Below are positions 11,725 through 18,820 of a stretch of DNA of 18,872 bases, in pieces. The translations under genes and the position numbers were made by a program. The notes under the pieces are model-generated. The model was not told the origin of the DNA and did not search any database. It saw only the letters and a list, made by a program, of their open reading frames with translations. The DNA is from an uncultured Caldimonas sp. (GTDB lineage: Bacteria > Pseudomonadota > Gammaproteobacteria > Burkholderiales > Burkholderiaceae). Location: positions 1-18,872 of the forward strand of contig NZ_CAMLJQ010000061.1 of NCBI RefSeq assembly GCF_946480305.1, written 5' to 3'. Numbering within the stretch: the first letter of the stretch is position 1; every line of letters begins with the position of its first letter.

Positions 11725-11730
11725 ATTGTA
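11725..11730 (-). promoter_or_regulatory. Candidate -10 element of the desaturase gene
   Basis: On the minus strand TACAAT (5 of 6 matches) lies 26 bases before the ATG at 11698, predicting a short leader that still contains the AAAGG ribosome-binding site. The -35 about 17 bases upstream (GGCCCA) is poor. The rest of the 163-base spacer to the methyltransferase stop at 11862 shows only a small 4-bp GC hairpin near 11775-11792. Confidence 0.5.
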
Positions 11731-11861
11731 GGTGACTGCCCTGCGCATGGGCCGCCAAATTGAGCCGGTTTCCCAGCGCCTTCGGGCGTTTTCGGTGGCT
11801 GCCCAGCAAGTTACGGGCCTGACAGATGTGCCATGCGCCGGATCGTCTGACCTGCCTGGAC

Positions 11862-13118
11862 CTACTTCCGTTCCCAGATTGCCGCAAAAAAGCCGTCCGT
11901 TCCATGCCGATGCGGCCACAAACGCAGGAAATTCCCGGAAACTGGCGCGATTGCGCCGGTTTTCTCCAGGTCGAGCACCTCTGCCGCCGGCACCACGCGG
12001 AAATCGCGTTGTGACTCGCTGAAAGCCTCGGCAACGCGCTCGTTTTCGTCCTCGAGCAGGCTGCAGGTGGCGTAGACCAGCCGGCCGCCGGACTTCAGCA
12101 GTCGGGCCGCACTCGCCAGGATGGCTTGCTGTTTTACACGCAGTTCTTCCACTGCCTGGGGCGATTGCCGCCACTTCAGGTCGGGGTTGCGCCGCAGCGT
12201 GCCCAGACCGGAGCAGGGCGCGTCCACCAGCACGCGGTCGATCTTGCCGGCCAGGCGCTTGATGCGGTCGTCGCGCTCGTGCGCGATCTGTGCCGGGTAG
12301 ACGTTCGACAGGCCGCTGCGGGCAAGGCGCGGCTTCAGGTTGTCGAGCCGATGGCCGGACACGTCGAAAGCGTAGAGCCGCCCCGTGTTGCGCATCGCCG
12401 CCCCCAGCGCCAATGTCTTGCCGCCCGCGCCGGCGCAGAAGTCGACCACCATCTCGCCCCGCTTCGCGCCGGTCATCAGGGCCAGCAACTGGCTGCCTTC
12501 GTCCTGCACCTCCACGTCGCCACGGGTGAACACCTCGAGCTTGTTCAGCGCCGGCTTGCCCTCTATGCGCAGCCCCCAGGGCGAGAACGGTGTGGGCTTC
12601 GCTTCGATGCCGGCCTGCGCCAGCTCCTGCGCCACGGCATCACGCTTGGCCTTCAACACGTTGACGCGCAGATCGAGCGGTGCGCCCTGGCTCAGGCTGT
12701 CGACGAGCGGCCAGAACTCTTCGTCGCCGAGCGATTGCTTGAGGGGCGACGCAAGCCAGTCCGGCAGGTTGTGGCGCAGCTTCTCGGGCAGCGCGCTGCG
12801 CTCGACCGCCTGCACCTGCGCCAGCCATTGCTGCTCGTGCGGGCCCAGGGCGCCGCGCAGGAAACTGTCGCTGCCCTGCCAGCCGAGAATAGCGAGCCGG
12901 CGCTCGAGCGCGCCGGAACCGGACTGCGCGAAGTGCTGGAACAGCAAGCGCTGCCTCAGCACGTTGTAGGCCGTCTCGGCCAGCGTGTGGCGCTCGCGCG
13001 GCCCCAACTCGCGGTGCTGTCGGAAAAATGCCGAGACGACGCTGTCTGCGGGGGAGTCGAACTTGAGCAGCTGGCGCAACAGCTCGGTCGCCAGGTCCAG
13101 GAGGGCATTAGGATGCAT
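11862..13118 (-). CDS. RsmB/NOP-family SAM-dependent RNA m5C methyltransferase
   Basis: The 418-residue protein has an N-terminal helical region (about 1-145), a PUA/RRM-like linker, and a Rossmann methyltransferase domain. SAM-binding motif I is VDFCAGAGGKTLALG (225-239). Motif IV DAPCSGLGTLRRNPD (299-313) carries C302, used for product release. Motif VI YATCSLLEDEN (349-359) carries C352, the predicted nucleophile that attacks C6 of cytosine. It should methylate a cytosine in rRNA or tRNA. It resembles RsmB (16S m5C967), but orthology is not proved here, since Burkholderiales carry several family members; I leave the symbol blank. The ATG at 13118 is inside the palindrome GCATGC, and a candidate start of the divergent DUF1653 gene uses the same palindrome. 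Confidence 0.92.
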   Translation of the reverse strand: MHPNALLDLATELLRQLLKFDSPADSVVSAFFRQHRELGPRERHTLAETAYNVLRQRLLFQHFAQSGSGALERRLAILGWQGSDSFLRGALGPHEQQWLAQVQAVERSALPEKLRHNLPDWLASPLKQSLGDEEFWPLVDSLSQGAPLDLRVNVLKAKRDAVAQELAQAGIEAKPTPFSPWGLRIEGKPALNKLEVFTRGDVEVQDEGSQLLALMTGAKRGEMVVDFCAGAGGKTLALGAAMRNTGRLYAFDVSGHRLDNLKPRLARSGLSNVYPAQIAHERDDRIKRLAGKIDRVLVDAPCSGLGTLRRNPDLKWRQSPQAVEELRVKQQAILASAARLLKSGGRLVYATCSLLEDENERVAEAFSESQRDFRVVPAAEVLDLEKTGAIAPVSGNFLRLWPHRHGTDGFFAAIWERK

Positions 13119-13143
13119 GCCCCGGATTATCCCCGTGCCCCTG

Positions 13144-13386
13144 ATGAGCGCCGAACACCTCCCGCCTTTGCCCCCGACCCGCCTGGGCCGCTACCGCCAC
13201 TACAAGGGCCTGGACTACGAAGTGGTCGGCTGCGCGCGCCACAGCGAGACGCTCGAGCCGCTGGTGGTCTACCGGCCGCTCTACAACGACAGCGGATGGT
13301 GGGTGCGGCCGCACGCGATGTTCTTCGAGAACGTGGTGATCGACGGCGTGGAGCAGCCGCGGTTCGCGTGGGTGGGCGAGGCGTAG
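13144..13386 (+). CDS. DUF1653 domain protein
   Basis: This 80-residue protein of unknown function matches the DUF1653 family in my reading: GRYRHYKGLDYEVVGCARHSETLEPLVVYRPLY followed by WWVRPHAMFFENV and a C-terminal ...FAWVGEA. The pattern suggests a small beta-rich, SH3-like fold. The ATG at 13144 is chosen because the family normally starts just before LPPLPP; an upstream ATG at 13117 (nine more residues) and a GTG at 13135 are in frame, and AGGAGG at 13099-13104 would serve the 13117 start at 12 bases' distance. It lies alone on the plus strand between two minus-strand genes (purN and the RNA methyltransferase), 19 bases before the end of purN. No functional role can be inferred. Confidence 0.85.
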   Translation: MSAEHLPPLPPTRLGRYRHYKGLDYEVVGCARHSETLEPLVVYRPLYNDSGWWVRPHAMFFENVVIDGVEQPRFAWVGEA

Positions 13387-13405
13387 CGCGCCCGTTGCCC
13401 AGGGG

Positions 13406-14032
13406 TCAGACGACCAGTTGCGGCTCGCCCCCGCGGTGGGTCACGATGCCGTTTTTCACGTCGAGCTGGTCGCTGACGATCCAGCGCACGGCCCGCGGGT
13501 AGATCACGTGCTCCTTGGCCAGGATGCGTTGGGAGAGCGTGTCCTCGGTGTCGTCCGGGTGCACCGGCTCGACGGCCTGGAGGATGATCGGCCCGTGGTC
13601 GAGCTCGGCCGTCACGAAGTGGACGGTGGCGCCGGCCAGCTTGCAGCCCGCTTCGATGGCACGCTGGTGCGTGTGCAAGCCGGGGAAAGCCGGCAGCAGC
13701 GACGGGTGGATGTTGACCAGCCGCCCCGCGTAGTACTCGACGAACCGCGCGGTCAGGATACGCATGAAGCCTGCCAGCACCACCACATCGGGCGCATAGG
13801 CGTCGATCGCGCGCGCCAGCTCGGCATCGAAGGCTTCGCGGGTGTCGTACTGCTTGTGGTCCACGACGTGCGTCGCGATACCGCGGCTGGCGGCGAACTG
13901 CAAACCGCGGGCCTCGGGCCGGTTGCTGACCACCGCGGCCACCGTCGCCGGCCAACGCTCGGCGGCGCAGGCGTCGACGATGGCCTCCATGTTGGAACCA
14001 CGGCCGGAGATCAGGATCACGATGCGTTTCAT
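13406..14032 (-). CDS. purN: Phosphoribosylglycinamide formyltransferase 1
   Basis: PurN transfers a formyl group from 10-formyl-THF to GAR, the third step of de novo purine synthesis, in the cytoplasm. The 208-residue product starts [18 protein letters not shown], the phosphate-binding N-terminus. The catalytic triad is visible: N108 and H110 in [17 protein letters not shown], and D145 in ELDHGPI. Length is standard. The frame is open 59 codons upstream of the ATG at 14032, but that region is the non-conserved spacer toward trpS. No clear SD is seen; TACACT just upstream on this strand (14046 to 14041) would give an almost leaderless transcript, which is only a possibility. It is divergent from trpS and convergent with the DUF1653 gene. 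Confidence 0.97.
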   Translation of the reverse strand: MKRIVILISGRGSNMEAIVDACAAERWPATVAAVVSNRPEARGLQFAASRGIATHVVDHKQYDTREAFDAELARAIDAYAPDVVVLAGFMRILTARFVEYYAGRLVNIHPSLLPAFPGLHTHQRAIEAGCKLAGATVHFVTAELDHGPIILQAVEPVHPDDTEDTLSQRILAKEHVIYPRAVRWIVSDQLDVKNGIVTHRGGEPQLVV

Positions 14033-14051
14033 GGGGCGGCAGTGTAGGACA

Positions 14052-14070
14052 ACCGCCCTCCCTGGGCGGT
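14052..14070. other. Inverted repeat in the purN-trpS divergent spacer
   Basis: ACCGCCC (14052-14058) and GGGCGGT (14064-14070) form a perfect 7-bp inverted repeat with a 5-base centre. It sits between the purN start and the trpS -10 element and so could be a protein-binding site or a hairpin. Its function is unknown. Confidence 0.4.
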
Positions 14071-14091
14071 ACCTGGACGACGCCCGCCACC

Positions 14092-14097
14092 TACAAT
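14092..14097 (+). promoter_or_regulatory. Candidate -10 element of trpS
   Basis: TACAAT (5 of 6) lies 56 bases before the trpS ATG, predicting a leader of about 50 bases. The -35 region around 14069-14074 is weak and overlaps the inverted repeat at 14052-14070. No Trp-codon leader peptide or T-box is visible. Confidence 0.5.
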
Positions 14098-14153
14098 CGC
14101 CGCTCCCGGCACCCTGCGCCGCCCCACTTTCACTGCTCTTTGTCGAGCCCGCC

Positions 14154-15464
14154 ATGACCGAACGCGTCCTCACCGGCATCACGACCACCGGCACCCCGCA
14201 CCTGGGCAACTACGTCGGCGCCATCCGCCCGGCCATCGTGGCCAGCCAGGCCCCCAACGTGGAGAGCTTCTTCTTCCTGGCCGACTACCACGCGCTGATC
14301 AAGTGCGACGACCCGGACCGCATCGAACGTTCGCGGCTGGAAATCGCCGCCACCTGGCTAGCCGCCGGCCTCGACCCTGAGCGCGTGTATTTCTTCCGGC
14401 AGAGCGACTTGCCCGAGACGCCCGAGCTGACGTGGCTGCTCACCTGCGTCACCGCCAAGGGCCAGATGAACCGCGCCCACGCCTACAAGGCCGCGACGGA
14501 CGCGAACGAAGCCGCGGGCGAAGACATCGACGCCGGCGTGACGATGGGGCTGTACTGCTACCCCATCCTGATGGCGGCGGACATCCTGCTGTTCAACGCA
14601 CACCGTGTGCCGGTGGGGCGCGACCAGGTCCAGCACATCGAGATGGCCCGCGACGTGGCGCAACGCTTCAACCACCTGTTCGGCCGCGGGCGCGAGCTGT
14701 TCGTGCTGCCGCAGGCCGAGATCGACGAGGAGCTGGCCACCCTGCCCGGCCTCGATGGCCGCAAGATGTCGAAGAGCTACGACAACACGATTCCGCTGTT
14801 CGAAGGCGGCGCCAAGGGCCTGAAGGATGCGGTCGCCCGGATCGTCACCGACTCCCGCCTGCCCGGCGAACCGAAGGACCCGGACAATTCGCACCTCGTG
14901 ACCATCTACGACGCGTTCGCGACGCCCGAGCAGCGCGTGGCCTTCCGCAACGACCTGCGCGCAGGCCTGGCTTGGGGCGAGGCCAAGGAACGGCTGGTGC
15001 AGTTGATCGAATCGCACATCGGACCGATGCGCGAGCGCTATGCCGACCTGATGGCCCACCCGGAAAGGATCGAGGCCATCCTGCAGGAAGGCGCCCGCAA
15101 GGCACGCCGGATCGCAACGCCCTTCCTGGCCGAACTGCGGCAGGCCGTCGGCCTGCGTCCCATGACGGCCCTGCCCCAGTCCGCCACGGCCGCGCCCGAC
15201 GGCTCGCACAAGAACGCGCTGCCGATGTTCAAGCAGTACCGCGAGGCCGATGGCCGCTTCTACTTCAAGCTGACCGCTGCTGACGGCGCGGTGCTGCTCC
15301 AGAGCACGGGCTTCGCCGAAGGGCGCGAGGCCGGCAGCTGGGTGAAGAGGCTGAAGACCGAAGGGGCCGCGGTACTGGCCGCTGCACCGGTCGAGCTGCC
15401 GCCCGGGGTCGACCGCGCGCGGGTGGAGGCGGCGTTGAACGCACTGGCCGCCGCCCAGGAGTGA
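14154..15464 (+). CDS. trpS: Tryptophanyl-tRNA synthetase with C-terminal extension
   Basis: This class Ic synthetase charges tRNA-Trp. The 436-residue product has the HIGH-type motif TPHLGN (14-19), [16 protein letters not shown] (132-147), the [13 protein letters not shown] segment and KMSKS at 204-208. The catalytic and anticodon-binding regions end near residue 340, the length of an ordinary TrpRS. About 90 further residues follow after a Ser/Ala/Pro linker: the tail contains [19 protein letters not shown] and [13 protein letters not shown], a two-strand plus helix pattern resembling small DUF1508/YegP-like repeats. Extended TrpRS forms are known from betaproteobacteria, but I know of no role for the tail. 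The ATG at 14154 gives [13 protein letters not shown]; the open frame further left belongs to the purN antisense region. The DUF3717-DUF1289 gene follows 22 bases later, probably co-transcribed. Confidence 0.97.
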   Translation: MTERVLTGITTTGTPHLGNYVGAIRPAIVASQAPNVESFFFLADYHALIKCDDPDRIERSRLEIAATWLAAGLDPERVYFFRQSDLPETPELTWLLTCVTAKGQMNRAHAYKAATDANEAAGEDIDAGVTMGLYCYPILMAADILLFNAHRVPVGRDQVQHIEMARDVAQRFNHLFGRGRELFVLPQAEIDEELATLPGLDGRKMSKSYDNTIPLFEGGAKGLKDAVARIVTDSRLPGEPKDPDNSHLVTIYDAFATPEQRVAFRNDLRAGLAWGEAKERLVQLIESHIGPMRERYADLMAHPERIEAILQEGARKARRIATPFLAELRQAVGLRPMTALPQSATAAPDGSHKNALPMFKQYREADGRFYFKLTAADGAVLLQSTGFAEGREAGSWVKRLKTEGAAVLAAAPVELPPGVDRARVEAALNALAAAQE

Positions 15465-15486
15465 CGTGACGCCCGAGGCTGCTGCC

Positions 15487-15954
15487 ATGGCCGGCATCCA
15501 CATCACCGACATCGAATCCGCCATCAACTGGTGGCGCGAGCGCAAGCCTTCGGCGGACGGCGTCTCGGCGTGTGCCGAGGTGCGGGCGCTCGCGGAGGTC
15601 TATGCACTGATGGTGTACTACCACGAGCACGAGTGCGACGAGCAGACGATGCCGCACCGCGCGAAAGAGGCGTGGCTCGCGTGGTATGCCAGCACGCCCG
15701 ACACGCCGTGCATCGCCATCTGCTCGACGAGCCAGGGGGACGACATCTGCAAGGGCTGCGGGCGCGACTTCGGCGAAGTGCAGTTCTGGCCCGAGATGAC
15801 CCCTGCGGAGAAGCGGGCCACCTGGCGCCGCATCACGATGGAAGGCACCGCCTGGCGCTTCAACCGCTACGCCGAGCGTGCCAAGGAAAACGCACCCGAG
15901 CACGAGCGGGCCAACGCCAACGCTACGCCGCCGCCAGCGGCAGACGCAGGCTGA
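15487..15954 (+). CDS. DUF3717-DUF1289 domain protein
   Basis: The 155-residue cytoplasmic protein joins two uncharacterised domains. An N-terminal DUF3717-type segment (ITDIESAINWWRERKPSADG, about 6-25, continuing to about 65) is followed by a DUF1289 zinc-finger-like domain (about 72-125). The latter has C75, C79, C88 and C91 (C-x3-C-x8-C-x2-C), then the conserved GRDFGEV, W101 and a TPAEKRATWRRI helix. The Cys spacing suggests metal binding. The ATG at 15487 has GAGG eight bases upstream. An in-frame GTG at 15466 with AGGAG four bases before it, directly after the trpS stop, is an alternative adding seven residues. It probably shares a transcript with trpS. Its last 32 bases overlap, tail to tail, the end of the sensor kinase gene. 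Function unknown. Confidence 0.88.
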   Translation: MAGIHITDIESAINWWRERKPSADGVSACAEVRALAEVYALMVYYHEHECDEQTMPHRAKEAWLAWYASTPDTPCIAICSTSQGDDICKGCGRDFGEVQFWPEMTPAEKRATWRRITMEGTAWRFNRYAERAKENAPEHERANANATPPPAADAG

Positions 15955-17263
15955 AGCAACTGCCGCCGCCTGCGCGCGACTCGCAGCGCACCTGCCCGCG
16001 GTGGCGCTGGGCGATCTGCCGCACCAGGCTCAGGCCCAGACCCACCCCGCCGGCATGTTCGGCATGGCCGGGCATCCGGTAGAAGGCCTCGAAGATCCGC
16101 TCGCGCTGGTCTTCCGGCACACCCGGCCCGCGGTCGCAGACGCGCACCACCGCCTCGTTGCCTTCCACGGCAACCGACACCTCGGGCGGCTCGCTGCCGC
16201 CATAGCGTCTGGCGTTCTCGAGCAGGTTGCGCAGCGCGCGGCGCAGCAGCCGCTCGTCGCCGCGCACCATCACGTCGGCGCCCTCCACGTGCGCATCGAC
16301 GTAGGCCCCCTCTTCGGCCGCCAGGGCCAGCAGATGCACCGGGTCGTGCCGGTCGAGTTGCGGCGCGGCGTCGAGGCGGCTCGCGAGCAGCACTTCCTCG
16401 ACGAGCGCGTCGAGTTCGCGGATGTCGTTCTCGATCTCCTGCTTGAGCGACGCGCGGGATGCCGGTGAGGCGGTCTCCATCAGCGACACCGCCATCTTCA
16501 GTCGTGCCAGCGGCGAACGCAGCTCGTGCGAGGCATTCGCGAGCAGCGACTGATGTGCCCGCACCAGCGCCTCGATGCGGTCGGCCGCGTGGTTGAAGCT
16601 CGCAGCCACCGCCGCGACCTCGTCGCGCCCGCTCACGTGGACGCGGTGGCTCAGCTCACCACCACCGAAGGTTTCGACGCCCCGTTTCAATGTTTCGAGC
16701 TGGCGTGTGAGGCGGCGCACCACCGGGTAGGCGCCGGCCGACACGGCCGCGAACAGCACCAGCAGCGCCGCCACGAGGCCACCACCGCGCAGGAAAGGCG
16801 GCGGCGGTCCGATCTCACGGCGCTCGCCGCGCGCCTCGTTCATGCGCTCGGCCTGCCGGCGCTCCTCGCGCGGCTGGCCGCTGCGGTTGGGGCGCAGCAC
16901 CCAGATCGTGCGCCCGTCTGCCAGCGGGATGCGCAGGCGGCGACGCGGCCCTTCCTGTTCGATGCGCTCGAACGACGCCGAGGCGGCCACCCGCTCGCCT
17001 CGTTCGTTGTCCAGCGCCAGGGGCAGGCGCAACCGTTCGGACCATTCGAGCAGCGCGGCACGCTGCTCCGAGCGGGGTGCCCCGGGCGGCGGCAGGTTGT
17101 TCTGCGCCAGTTCGCCCCAGGCCACCATGCGCTCGCTCCAGGCGGCCTGGTCGAGCTGGCGTTCTTCTTCGATGTTGCGCTGGAACAGCCAGCCCGCGAC
17201 CAGCGCGAACAGCAGCAGCACCGCCACCACGGTGAGGTAGATGCGCAGGTACAGGCTTTTCAC
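15923..17263 (-). CDS. Two-component sensor histidine kinase (CpxA/RstB/EnvZ type)
   Basis: The 446-residue inner-membrane kinase has TM1 at about 7-27, a periplasmic sensor of about 130 residues, TM2 at about 161-182 and a HAMP linker to about 235. The HisKA domain has phosphoacceptor H246 in LLANASHELRSPLARLK. The HATPase domain has the N-box NLLENARRYG (346-355), G1 DRGPGVPED (377-385) and G2 GGVGLGLSLV (405-414). The periplasmic part is rich in Arg and Glu and ends in a Pro run (PPPPF) before TM2; I recognise no sensory fold. Its ATG overlaps the stop of the response regulator by 4 bases (ATGA), indicating coupled translation. With the Spy-like gene upstream the likely role is envelope or metal stress sensing, which is an inference from context. 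Confidence 0.93.
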   Translation of the reverse strand: MKSLYLRIYLTVVAVLLLFALVAGWLFQRNIEEERQLDQAAWSERMVAWGELAQNNLPPPGAPRSEQRAALLEWSERLRLPLALDNERGERVAASASFERIEQEGPRRRLRIPLADGRTIWVLRPNRSGQPREERRQAERMNEARGERREIGPPPPFLRGGGLVAALLVLFAAVSAGAYPVVRRLTRQLETLKRGVETFGGGELSHRVHVSGRDEVAAVAASFNHAADRIEALVRAHQSLLANASHELRSPLARLKMAVSLMETASPASRASLKQEIENDIRELDALVEEVLLASRLDAAPQLDRHDPVHLLALAAEEGAYVDAHVEGADVMVRGDERLLRRALRNLLENARRYGGSEPPEVSVAVEGNEAVVRVCDRGPGVPEDQRERIFEAFYRMPGHAEHAGGVGLGLSLVRQIAQRHRGQVRCESRAGGGSCFSLRLPLAAA

Positions 17264-17985
17264 GCTTCGTCACTGTCCTGCTTCTTGGCGAACACGTAGC
17301 CTGCGCCGCGTACCGTCAGGATGCGCCGCGGGTTCTTCGGGTCTTCCTCGATGGCCGCGCGGATGCGCGAGATGTGCACGTCGATCGAGCGGTCGAAGGC
17401 TTCGAGGGCGTGGCCCTTCAGCGCGTCCATGATCTGGTCGCGCGACAGCACGCGCCCGGGGTGCTCCGCCAGCACCGCGAGCATCTGGAACTGGTAGCTG
17501 GTGAGGTCGCACTCGCGCCCGTCGAGCCGCGCGACGCGCGCGCCCAGGTCGATCTCCAGGCGGCCGAAGCGTTTCACGTCCGGGTCGTCGCCAGGCGGGG
17601 CCGCTGAGGCGCTGCGCCGCAGGATGGCCCGCAACCGCGCGAGCAGCTCGCGTGGCTCGAACGGCTTGGGCAGGTAGTCGTCGGCGCCGAGTTCGAGGCC
17701 GACGACGCGGTCCATCGGCTCGCCGCGGGCCGTCAGCATCAACACCGGCAGGGTCCGCGTACGTGCCTGTCCGCGCAATTCGCGGCACAGGTCCAGGCCA
17801 TTGCCGTCGGGCAGCATCAGGTCGAGGATCACGCCGTCGAAGCCGTGCTCGCGCGGCTCCAGCCGCTCGCGCCCGGCCCGAAGCGATGCGGCGGTTTCGA
17901 TCAAGTAGCCGGCCTGGCGAAGGTAGTCGCCCACCATGCCGGTGAGCCGGGTGTCGTCGTCGATCAGCAGGATGCGTGCGGACAT
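17260..17985 (-). CDS. OmpR/PhoB-family response regulator
   Basis: The 241-residue DNA-binding regulator has a receiver domain (1-120) with acidic D10/D11, phosphoacceptor D55 (VILDLMLPDG), T85 and K107 (YLPKPF). After a short Ala/Pro/Asp linker comes an OmpR-type winged helix (about 138-236) with LTSYQFQMLAVLAEHPGRVL, the recognition region SIDVHISRIRAAIE, and a terminal RGAGYVF hairpin. The ATG at 17985 (MSARILLIDDD) is the family start; the 14 open codons upstream are not conserved. It is transcribed after the LTxxQ periplasmic protein gene (93-base gap with a hairpin) and before its kinase. Similar neighbours suggest a CpxR- or RstA-like role; the subfamily is not certain. Candidate binding repeats lie upstream of the LTxxQ gene at 18682-18713. 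Confidence 0.95.
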   Translation of the reverse strand: MSARILLIDDDTRLTGMVGDYLRQAGYLIETAASLRAGRERLEPREHGFDGVILDLMLPDGNGLDLCRELRGQARTRTLPVLMLTARGEPMDRVVGLELGADDYLPKPFEPRELLARLRAILRRSASAAPPGDDPDVKRFGRLEIDLGARVARLDGRECDLTSYQFQMLAVLAEHPGRVLSRDQIMDALKGHALEAFDRSIDVHISRIRAAIEEDPKNPRRILTVRGAGYVFAKKQDSDEA

Positions 17986-18034
17986 GGAGAGCGTGAAGCG
18001 GAAGCCATGCGGAATGCGGCAGAGCATAACGGCT

Positions 18035-18056
18035 GAGCGCCGCCTAAGCGGCGCTC
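18035..18056 (-). other. Perfect 9-bp hairpin between the LTxxQ gene and the response regulator
   Basis: GAGCGCCGC (18035-18043) and GCGGCGCTC (18048-18056) pair perfectly over a 4-base loop, 22 bases beyond the stop of the LTxxQ gene. No T-run follows in the direction of transcription, so it may be a partial terminator, a processing site or a 3' stabiliser that lets the abundant periplasmic protein be made in excess over the two-component genes. Confidence 0.5.
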
Positions 18057-18078
18057 GCGCATCACGCCTGCATGATGG

Positions 18079-18627
18079 TCAGCTCTTGTCGTGCTGATGG
18101 CGTTCCTTGCGCTCCTGCCAGCGTTGGGCGCGCTCCTTCATGCGCTCGGCCAGCTTGGTGCGTTGTTCGGGCGTCAGCACCCGGCTGATCTCGACCATGG
18201 CCTGGCTCATGCGCTTGGAGCTCTGGTCCATGTGGGCCATGCGCTGCTGGCGCAGGGCTTCGACGGCGTTGGCATCGACGTTGGGCTGCGTGAACAACTG
18301 CATGGCCTGCTGATGCAGGCCACGGCCTGCTTCACGTTGGGCCTTCAGGTCCGCGGCCGCCGCCTGCGCGATCTGCTTGACCTGCGTCCGTTGCGCGTCG
18401 GTCGCGTTCAGGTCGCTCAGCAGACGGTCGACCATCCGGTCGACGCGCTCCGGGCTGCCCATGAAGCCGCCAGGACCGCCCATGCCCATCGCCATCGGTC
18501 CGCCATGGCGGGGGCCGTGTGCGAGCACGGGGATGGTCGCTGCCGCTGCCACGCCGAGGACGAGGCCCGCGATGAGGGTCTTGGCGGTGCGGCGACGGGC
18601 GGGGGTGAGGGTCTTGGTGTCGGTCAC
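18079..18627 (-). CDS. Spy/CpxP-like periplasmic LTxxQ-motif protein
   Basis: The 182-residue product carries an N-terminal signal peptide: basic RRRTAK, a hydrophobic stretch LIAGLVLGVAAAATIPVLA, and likely cleavage after A36. The mature protein begins with a His/Gly/Met-rich segment (HGPRHGGPMAMGMGGPGG), then is all-helical and highly charged. It has a degenerate first repeat (LNATDAQRTQVKQI) and a canonical LTPEQ at 151-155, as in Spy, CpxP and ZraP chaperones. It ends in a basic, His-containing tail. The GTG at 18627 is chosen because AAGGAG lies six bases upstream; an ATG at 18663 is in frame without such a site. The product should be a periplasmic anti-aggregation chaperone, perhaps a metal-binding one or a feedback partner of the adjacent sensor kinase; the last points are inferred. 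Confidence 0.88.
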   Translation of the reverse strand: MTDTKTLTPARRRTAKTLIAGLVLGVAAAATIPVLAHGPRHGGPMAMGMGGPGGFMGSPERVDRMVDRLLSDLNATDAQRTQVKQIAQAAAADLKAQREAGRGLHQQAMQLFTQPNVDANAVEALRQQRMAHMDQSSKRMSQAMVEISRVLTPEQRTKLAERMKERAQRWQERKERHQHDKS

Positions 18628-18681
18628 GGTGTACTCCTTGGAGAGGCAGGGCACAACGCCCATGTGTTGATGGTCGCGACC

Positions 18682-18713
18682 GTGGGTAAAGGGGGGATGG
18701 GGGGTGGGTAAAG
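18682..18713. promoter_or_regulatory. Direct repeat, candidate response-regulator operator
   Basis: GTGGGTAAAG occurs twice exactly, at 18682-18691 and 18704-18713, a start-to-start distance of 22 bases (two helical turns). Both contain GTAAA, the half-site of the E. coli CpxR box, whose copies are one turn apart. The repeats are 55-86 bases upstream of the LTxxQ gene start and next to the perfect palindrome GGTCGCGACC (18672-18681). OmpR-family regulators bind direct repeats in this position. Confidence 0.55.
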
Positions 18714-18740
18714 TTGTGTGAACGGGGGTTGTTGATTGCC

Positions 18741-18789
18741 GGCTGGCGGCTGGCGGCTGGCGGCTGGCTGCTGGCTGCTGCCCGCTGGC
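18741..18789. repeat. Heptanucleotide tandem repeat (7 units)
   Basis: Seven consecutive 7-base units: four perfect GGCTGGC, then TGCTGGC, TGCTGCC and CGCTGGC. The array begins 28 bases upstream of the candidate operator and is non-coding in my reading. Such an array is prone to slippage and likely varies in copy number between strains. Confidence 0.85.
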
Positions 18790-18820
18790 GCGGAGGTGGG
18801 CGCTGCGCAAGCTTGGCCTT

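Noticed and set aside
18628..18810. Upstream extension of the LTxxQ protein to an ATG at 18663 or beyond
   Set aside because: The extension would translate the candidate operator and tandem repeat and place extra residues before the signal peptide; the GTG at 18627 has an AAGGAG at ideal distance.
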